From contig NW_026947484.1 in NCBI RefSeq assembly GCF_034190915.1, positions 135,878,982-135,942,981 of the forward strand: a stretch of 64,000 nt of DNA, given 5' to 3'. Below the pieces are notes generated by a model that saw only the letters and a program-made list of their open reading frames with translations, ran no database searches and was not told the origin of the DNA. This stretch comes from Cavia porcellus (lineage: Eukaryota; Chordata; Mammalia; Rodentia; Caviidae). A program made the position numbers and the translations under genes. Of the stretch, positions 57,391-64,000 are shown one piece after another; the first letter of the stretch is position 1; each line of letters starts with the position of its first letter.

Positions 57391-57439
57391 GTTGAAGTGA
57401 ATATTCCGAAAAACGTGCTTCATAAAAGTTGGGAGTATT

Positions 57440-57527
57440 TAGGCTGGGGGTTTAGTTCAGCAGCATAAGCACCTGCCTTGCAAGCAGGTGGTTGTGAGTT
57501 CGATCCCTGGTACCGATTTAAAAAAAA
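57440..57527 (+). repeat. ID-type SINE, TSD-flanked
   Basis: The body begins 'taggctgggggtttagttca' and includes 'cacctgccttgcaagcaggt' and 'gagttcgatccctgg', followed by an A-run. Perfect 16-bp duplication AAAAGTTGGGAGTATT at 57424-57439 and 57528-57543. Confidence 0.92.
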
Positions 57528-57543
57528 AAAAGTTGGGAGTATT

Positions 57544-58099
57544 GGTTTCTAAGCTTCTACTAGTGAAATCAGCTTAGGGAGCAATTTCAGTCATAAATTT
57601 GTTCATTTGTCCATTCATTTATTCAAGCACTTATCTTGGACTTACTATATGCCTCCTGATTTGATTTTCCACTTCTCATGATTTTTAATTTAAATTCCAT
57701 TAGCAAGTTTCACTTTTCTTGGGAGAATTGCCAAGGGTGTGGTTCATAAAAGACGAGACAAAATTGGCTGTAAAAGTGGACACTCCAGCTGCAGGCCAGA
57801 AGGTGGGAGGAATGACATCTGGGCATTGGAAACCATCTGGTAGGAAGCAAATCTGACGATTTGTTCACCGAAGGAACTTCACTGTTTATCTAAGTCTCCA
57901 GAGGGAATGATGCTTAGCCCCATAATGTGCTGAAACAATTTCAACTATTATGAGAGAACGAAGATTTCAACATGTGTGATCAGAAAACTGAAAAAGATCT
58001 TTGTTAGGTTGGCAAGAAGGCCTCCTTCTGTTTTATTTTGCTTTGCTTTGTTTTTCTTACTATGGCAGTATTGTTACAAGCAACTGAGTTAGATAAAAA
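57544..58099. other. Unique DNA
   Basis: Apart from the short L2-like phrase near 57600, nothing is recognised. Confidence 0.35.
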
Positions 58100-58700
58100 G
58101 TATTATAGGCAGTCAGACTGGGTTAGGCCTTTGAAAGAGCCAGTACTGAAGCCCAGATACCTTACAGCTGTGGGGGAGACGGACATCTTCACTATGGGCC
58201 AGACCTCAAGACAAAAGATAAATCAAATGTACCTACATACTTCTTAAGGATAAGCATCAGGAATTGATATTCTAAATAGGTCTCTCTCTGCCTGAGGAAG
58301 CCAGGAGTAGCCATCCCAAACACCTACAGAAAACCCACTGCTCTTTATGTATGCCCACGTGCTAAGTAACTCACTTCCCCATTTGTCTCTAATTTAATTA
58401 ATTTTATCTGAGCAATTAATCTTATGGGCTGGCCATAGTTCTGTCCCACCTCATGCCCACCTTGAGAGTTTCTATGTTTTCCCCACCTTTGACCCACTTT
58501 ACTTTATGGCTTTTCTCTATAAAAGTCTAGGAAAGGCAAAGTCTTTGATAACTCATTCAGGACCCCCTCTGTCTCCCTCTCAGACAGAAGCTTTTGTTCC
58601 TCAGTAAATATATTCTGCTCTTAACCTCTGATATTCCTAAAATTCATTCTTTGATTTTAGAGAACATGCGTTTGTATAGAACACCTGGTAGGATGGGAGA
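58100..58700 (+). mobile_element. Putative ERV LTR with TATA box
   Basis: A promoter-like 'ctctataaaagtctagg' (TATA at 58517-58525) is followed 80-100 bp later by 'gcttttgttcctcagtaaat' and 'atattctgctcttaacctct', the layout of an LTR R/U5 region. Left boundary uncertain; no paired LTR is visible, so it would be solo. Confidence 0.4.
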
Positions 58701-59315
58701 TTCGTTCCCCTATACACAGTATAACTGATGATCATTTGATTTTTGTTGTAATTTGTGAAGATTGTTGTGATTCATGTGAAATGATGTCTTGTAAATATTC
58801 CATATGGATCCAGCCTCCATGTCCTCAGGGCTCTTGAAATACTTTTGTAGGATACTAATGCCTCAGCTGAAACTCAAGTTCTCTCTTGGGCCTGACCACA
58901 AATCAAGGAGTTTAATGTAAGATCCTGCTAAGATGCCACAGTCACTCATGGATAGGAGCATGTGTATACGCCAATCCTGAATTTCAGGTTTGTCTTTTTC
59001 TTTGAGAAGGAGAGTGATATGATTTTATAAAGATTTTATAGGGGATGATGGTGAGAGCAAAGTCATCTTGAGAGAAGGTAGATGTAAACACACCACTTTC
59101 ACACCTTACATTTTTTAATAGATTTGTCTACAGATAACTTGGACAACTCAAATCTGTGTGTGATGTATTTATGTGTGTGTGCATGTATTTATGTGTTTGT
59201 TGGAAGAAGGGATAGTACAATATGAATGTCTGGTTTGGCAAGTATCCAAATGATATGAAAAATGCATATGTACGATTCACTAGGTATTAGAGTAAGGCAG
59301 TACATGAACAAGTAA
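58701..59315. other. Unique DNA
   Basis: No gene recognised; a TG-rich patch lies near 59155-59205. Confidence 0.35.
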
Positions 59316-59730
59316 TGTCTGTCAGTCTTCTGTGGCTACAGTGAAATACTTGAGAATAAAGCTTTATTTACGTCCTGGTTCTGGAGGCTCGGAAATCCAA
59401 GAGTATGGTGCTAGCATTCTTTTAACTTCTGGTTAGCATAGGACCTTATGTTGAGTCATTACATGATGAAAAGGCAGAAGAGGTCACATGGCAGTAGAAG
59501 CAAAAGAACACGGGAAGCTGAATTTAGTTTATCACAATACACTTTTGTAATAGCTAACTCCTGCCTATGAGAATGAATTCATTCTAGCAAGAACAACATT
59601 AGTTCCTTCATGAAAGCATAACCCCTATGACCACATGCCTCTTAAATATCTCACTGCTTCTCAACATCACTACATTGAGAACCAAATTTCAACATGAATT
59701 TTTGAGACAGCAAACTACATCCAAACTAGA
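59316..59730 (-). mobile_element. MaLR/MLT1-type LTR (minus)
   Basis: 'ctgtggctacagtgaaatac', 'gtcctggttctggaggctcg', 'gaaatccaagagtatggtgc', 'accacatgcctcttaaatat' and 'gaaccaaatttcaacatgaa' follow reversed MaLR order. Confidence 0.65.
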
Positions 59731-60415
59731 GTATTCCAGTCCTGGCTCTTTATGTCCTTCTCAGTGCAAAATATAGTCATTCTATTGTAATAGCCCCAGA
59801 AGTGTGAAATTGTTCTAGCACTAAACAAAAGCCCAGAGTACAGCATTCTTTCTGATTTCAAGGCATGATTCATCCAAACTGAAATCTCCATGAGATCTGA
59901 GCCTGGGAAACTAGACAAGTGTCCTACTTCCAAAGTACAATAGTGTGACACAGACAGAGTAGACATTTCTGTGCTAAGGGGAGAAATAAGTGAGAAGAAA
60001 GGGTAAACAGGTCCCAATCACACCTAAAAATAACATCTAAATCCTCTTGTGGCTTATGCTCATCTGCCTTGCCTAGGTTTGTGGTATGACTTAGTACAGA
60101 GAACTTGTTTGCCAGCACCCTAACATGGTGCCTTGGTGTCATAATCCCTGAAAACGCAAAACACATCAAACAGGATAACATCCAAGGTTTTTTCTAAGAA
60201 CTAGCACTGGTTGCTGTTTTTTGAACATGGGTTACATGTAAATCAATGTGACATTTCCACATTCAATTCCCAACACAGGACTGTTTTTTCCCTATGTCAT
60301 ATATTAGAAACCATTTAACCATTTACTCTTTGTCTAACCATCTTGCTCATAACTGGTTAATGAGAACCATTCTGATAATGTGTGATGATGAAGAGTAACA
60401 CTTATTAAGTACATG
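59731..60415. other. Unique DNA
   Basis: No gene recognised; a 100-codon minus-strand frame (59715-60017) lacks features. Confidence 0.35.
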
Positions 60416-60790
60416 TGTTATGGTTTGAAACATGGCTTGTTCCCTCCAAAATTGGCGTTGAAATTTGATTGTCACTGGGGCAGTGTTGAGAGATGAGGCC
60501 TGATGGCAGGTGTTTGGGTCACTGGGAGAAGCCCTCATGAATGAATGAGTGCCACTCTCACGGGCATGGGTTGGCTGTGTCCAGTATTCAGCCTTTTTTC
60601 TTTCCTGTGTATACTTGTTTACCCTTTTTCTTTCCCCATGAGTTGACGCAGCACAAGGCCCTCACAAAACTCAGCTACCTGATTCTTGAACTTTCCAGCC
60701 TCCAGAACTGTCACCAAAATAAAACTCTATTCCTTACAAATCACTCAGTCTCGGGCACTCTGGTATTGCAATAGAAAATGATCTAAGACA
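60416..60790 (+). mobile_element. MST-type MaLR solo LTR (plus)
   Basis: Starts 'tgttatggtttgaaacatgg', then 'ttgaaatttgattgtcactg', 'gagatgaggcctgatggcag' and 'cagcctccagaactgtcacc', ending 'gaaaatgatctaagaca'. Complete 375-bp LTR. Flanks ACATG (60411-60415) and ACAAG (60791-60795) may be a 5-bp duplication with one change. Confidence 0.8.
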
Positions 60791-60839
60791 ACAAGTTACT
60801 GGTATTTCCTAATTTGATACAGAAAATCTGCATGGTAGA

Positions 60840-60905
60840 TAGTCATTACCTCCATTTTTGAGTAGTAAGACTTAGAGAGGTGAAGCACTAAATTCATACA
60901 ACTAG
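60840..60905 (-). repeat. MIR-like fragment (minus)
   Basis: 'gacttagagaggtgaagcac' and 'taaattcatacaactagaca' resemble the reversed MIR core. Confidence 0.45.
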
Positions 60906-61305
60906 ACATGGACAAAGACTGTACTGATTCAATTTAGCAAACATTCTTCGATCACCTGCATACACCACATCCTGTGTTTGACACAGTAGTGAGAAGAATT
61001 CAGCACAGAGCTTGTCCAGTGGCAAAACAAACACAAACCAGTATGGTCAGGGAAAGCTTCTCTTGAATTTGAGGAAAGAAGTTAATTGGGTCTCTATAGA
61101 AGAGACTCTCAGTTGAGGAACCAGTATCTACAGAGCTTGTGATGGCATACAGCATGGCTATTCCAAGATCATCAAGGCTGGCATGGACAAAAGGATAAGA
61201 GAATGGACTGGATAAGCCTAAGGAAGAAAGGGGTGTGATCTTGCAAGGCCTTTAAGAATTTTGCTCTTTATTCTAAAATCAATGGAATGTTATCAATGAG
61301 TTGGG
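60906..61305. other. Unique DNA with an L2-like phrase
   Basis: 'caatttagcaaacattcttc' at about 60930 resembles an L2 fragment. Otherwise nothing recognised. Confidence 0.35.
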
Positions 61306-61443
61306 GTTTTTGTTTGTTTTTGTTTTTGAAACAAGCCTCTATATCGGGCTGGCCTTCAATTAACTAGGTAGACCAGGCTAGCCTTGAACTCTCAGTGATC
61401 CTTTTGCCTCCGCCTCCAGTATGCACCAACACATCTGCCTGAT
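61306..61443 (-). repeat. B1-type SINE monomer (minus)
   Basis: After a T-rich start (reversed A tail), 'aaacaagcctctatatcggg', 'gtagaccaggctagccttga', 'actctcagtgatccttttgc' and 'ctccgcctccagtatgcacc' is the reversed rodent B1 sequence. No tRNA-derived half is attached. Confidence 0.82.
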
Positions 61444-62379
61444 AGATTAATTTTAAGCTAAGTGAGGACCCAGCTTATAGTTTAAGATCATTCTGAGTGT
61501 CATATGGGAAAAAGACTGAAGATAAACAAGATTGGAAATCAGTGACCACACCACTTTTTTAGAAGTCCAAAAGAAACACAGTTTGGGGGAAGAAGGGGGG
61601 ATAGAACACATGATAAAACTTGAGAAAGAGGTAAGTGTTTAAATCAAAGGACATGACTGCGATTGGATATGAAAAAATGAGAACAGAAATCTCAAATTTA
61701 GGTTTTTTAAGTCTCCAAACATGGCACTTTTAACAGTACTCCATAAACATCTGGCTCAAGACTGACCAGATTCTGATATAACCAAAGCTTCAAATAACAA
61801 CAGTATAAAAAGAGAAACAAATTTATTTTTCACTCACATAGAAAACTTTGGCAGTATATATCTGTGATTAGTTTAGGGTTATGTCATGTTAATGACTTCG
61901 AAGATCTCTCCTGCTCTGCCTTCCTTGCATAGCTTCTGCCATGTGATCCAAAATGGTAGCTCACGTTCCCTCTTTACTTTTGCATTCCCACCAGCAGGAG
62001 AGCAGACAAAGGGAAAGGCTTGCTGTACTCTAACGGAATTTCGTGGAAGTAACAATCCAAGCTTGAATTAAAACTCACTGCTAAGACAGTCAATGGCTGC
62101 AGTGGCTTTGTGGGTGACTGAGAAATGTCACCTTTGTTTTTCAAAGTGAAGGTGCCAATTTAATACTAATTATTAAGAAAGAAAGGATGGATAATAGAAC
62201 ACTAGAATCAGTAGATCTCACCTTATAGTTATTTGACCAACTCAAATAGCAAATGATGAAAAGTAAAAAGTGAATATTTGAATCAAGCAAATTGTTTAGG
62301 TCTCAATTTTCTGCCTATTTTGATGCTTCATGTTTTTCAAGTTGTCAGAGTGCTTGCTAGGCTTTAAATGCACATCTTA
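61444..62379. other. Unique DNA
   Basis: No gene or repeat recognised. Confidence 0.35.
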
Positions 62380-63110
62380 ATGTGAAATGGTGAAATCACC
62401 ATGCGAATAGTTTGGCAGTCTCCAAGTTTGGCAGTCCCCAAAAAGTTTAACCTAGGATTACTGTGTGACACACCAATTCCACTCCAAGGTAAGTATCTAA
62501 GAGAATAGAAACTATATGTGCACACCAAAATGTGTGCGCGAATGTTCATAGCAGCATCATTTATATCAGACAAAGAGTAGGCAGTCCCAATGTCACCAAC
62601 TGATGACTGAATAAGCAAAATATGGTATATATACATACACAATTATGACTCAGCAGTAAAAAGATACGAGGTTCTGATATGTTGGGTCATGAAGGATTTT
62701 GATAACCGACTGGCTAAAAAAAGCTAGGCACAAAAAGACCACATACTTTGTCATTCTCATGCCATTAGTTGCCCAAAATAAGAAATTTTATAGAGACAAA
62801 AAGTAGATTAGTGGTTGCCAAAATATGAAGGAAGGGGACTGGGGATTTAGCTCAGCGGCATAAGCACCTGCCTTGCAAGCGGGCAGTCGTGAGTTTGATC
62901 CCCGGTACGGATAAAAAAAGAAAGAAAAAGACAAAAAATGAAGGAAGGGAGAATCAAGTATAAAGTTTCTTTTGGGAGGGATGAAGGTGTTCTAGAATGA
63001 GTGGCAATCATTGTAAAATATAGCAAGTAAACTAAAGACCACTAAATTGTACATTTCAAAATGATGGATTTTCTGCTATGTGATTTTATAACAGTTTTTA
63101 AAACACCCAT
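62380..63110 (+). repeat. L1 3' end (old), interrupted by an ID SINE
   Basis: 'tgaaatggtgaaatcaccat', 'caccaattccactccaaggt', 'aatgttcatagcagcatcat', 'gacaaaaagtagattagtgg' and, past the SINE, 'aaattgtacatttcaaaatg' follow L1M 3'-end order. Confidence 0.75.
62837..62937 (+). repeat. ID-type SINE, TSD-flanked
   Basis: 'gactggggatttagctcagc' through 'cacctgccttgcaagcgggc' and 'tttgatccccggtacgg' to an A/G-rich tail. The 12-bp duplication ATGAAGGAAGGG lies at 62825-62836 and 62938-62949. Confidence 0.9.
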
Positions 63111-64000
63111 CTTTGGCTTCATGTTTAATATTTTTAAGGCAAAAATCCAATAAATAATAAATGTGTGCATATGTTTTGTTAAATCTGGTTCTTATAATTA
63201 ACACATTGATTCTGGCTTTTGATTCATATGCAGTATGATAAAAATATATGTGAGTATGTAAATTTTTGTTTGCTTGTTTATTTTTGAATTGGTACAGCGA
63301 AAGATATGTTGTCATTTATTCCCCTGGAAATACTCTCACTCCAATCACAGTACTCCTTCATTGTTGCCATTTTCTGAAGCAGTTCTAGGAGCTATCTTTC
63401 CTGAATGTGTTTAGTTACATTGTCATGGCTACCTTAATACACTAAATCAATTAAAAATCATTTATGGCAATTATGTCAAATAAAAACTTTATGCTATATC
63501 CCCATGCACCTTATTCACTGGTTCTGCACTGTGCCACTTCTGGATTTTCCCTAAAGTCAAAATGACAGTGAAAGATAAATATTTTGAATTGATTCAGAAC
63601 AAGAAAGCAGCACAAGAGCATAATTAAAACATATAAAAGAAGACTTTCAGAATGCCTTCAGAAAGTGGCACAAATAATGGGATAAATATCTTCAAAACAA
63701 GGGAGAGTATTTTGAGGGAGATTGATGGCAAAGAATCCTTTATTGTAATACACTTTTAAATTCAAACATTTCATATTTTTGGTTCTTCTCTCATCTCCTC
63801 AGAATTATATTTTAGATACAGGGAGCCAAACATTTAAGTATGTTTTCTGCCGAGATTTTGAGTTTTTCCTAAAGATATCTGTTACTACACGATCCTTGTA
63901 TTTCCCTAAAGTTCATATTGAAACCCTACCATGTACTGTGATAGAGCTGAGTGTGGTCTTTGGAAGTTTATGAGGGTTGTCCAAATCTGTCTTCCGAAGC
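63111..64000. other. Unique AT-rich DNA
   Basis: No gene or named repeat recognised to the end of the window. Confidence 0.35.

Noticed and set aside
56953..57468. 171-codon open frame on the plus strand, the second longest in the window
   Set aside because: It crosses an L2-like piece, a MER5-like piece and the start of an ID SINE, and the protein has no recognisable domain. Chance frame.
1..64000. CRISPR arrays, bacterial operons or phage genes
   Set aside because: The SINEs, LINEs, LTR elements and microsatellites show mammalian nuclear DNA; no regularly spaced short repeats of CRISPR type exist.

Overview
This window looks like non-coding rodent nuclear DNA. I find no convincing host protein-coding exon, tRNA or rRNA gene. 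The long open frames either belong to transposable elements or are chance frames.

The rodent assignment rests on four kinds of repeat: three tRNA-derived ID-type SINEs flanked by target-site duplications (TSDs), four B1-dID-like composite SINEs, a B1 monomer, and many MaLR LTRs. B1-dID composites are known from squirrel-, dormouse- and guinea-pig-related rodents. The ID sequence (GGCATAAGCACCTGCCTTGC core) makes a hystricognath such as a mole-rat or cavy relative my best guess, with low confidence.

Layout. 1-7.5 kb: mostly unique sequence with old MIR, L2 and MLT1 fragments. 7.5-9.05 kb: antisense L1, a MaLR LTR piece and an ID SINE. 9.05-14.58 kb: a decayed class I (gammaretrovirus-like) provirus on the minus strand with both LTRs, a tRNA-Glu-type primer-binding site and remnants of gag, pol and perhaps env. 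14.6-22.3 kb: L1-like and MaLR fragments, then unique DNA. 22.3-25.4 kb: a complete non-coding MaLR element (LTR-internal-LTR, minus). 25.4-27.4 kb: unique DNA with a diverged repeat pair. 27.4-30.2 kb: an ancient L1 broken by a MaLR LTR and a ~58-bp minisatellite. 30-40 kb: unique DNA with old repeats and microsatellites. 40.1-42.0 kb: a 5'-truncated L1 3' end. 42-46.4 kb: MLT1, L1 and MLT2 relics. 46.38-50.08 kb: a full-length half-L1 (HAL1-type) element. 50-64 kb: MLT2 and other LTRs, a split hAT-like transposon, MaLR LTRs, L1 3' ends and two ID SINEs.

The most notable item is the 3.7-kb element at 46380-50083. It has a perfect 15-bp TSD, a CpG-bearing 5' UTR and an almost uninterrupted L1-type ORF1 (coiled coil, RRM, C-terminal domain). 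It has no ORF2 and about 1.45 kb of its own 3' sequence. It appears to be a fairly recent copy of an ORF1-only retrotransposon that must use reverse transcriptase supplied in trans. This copy carries a stop codon six codons after the expected ORF1 start.

All family names come from by-eye recognition of consensus features; no search was run.
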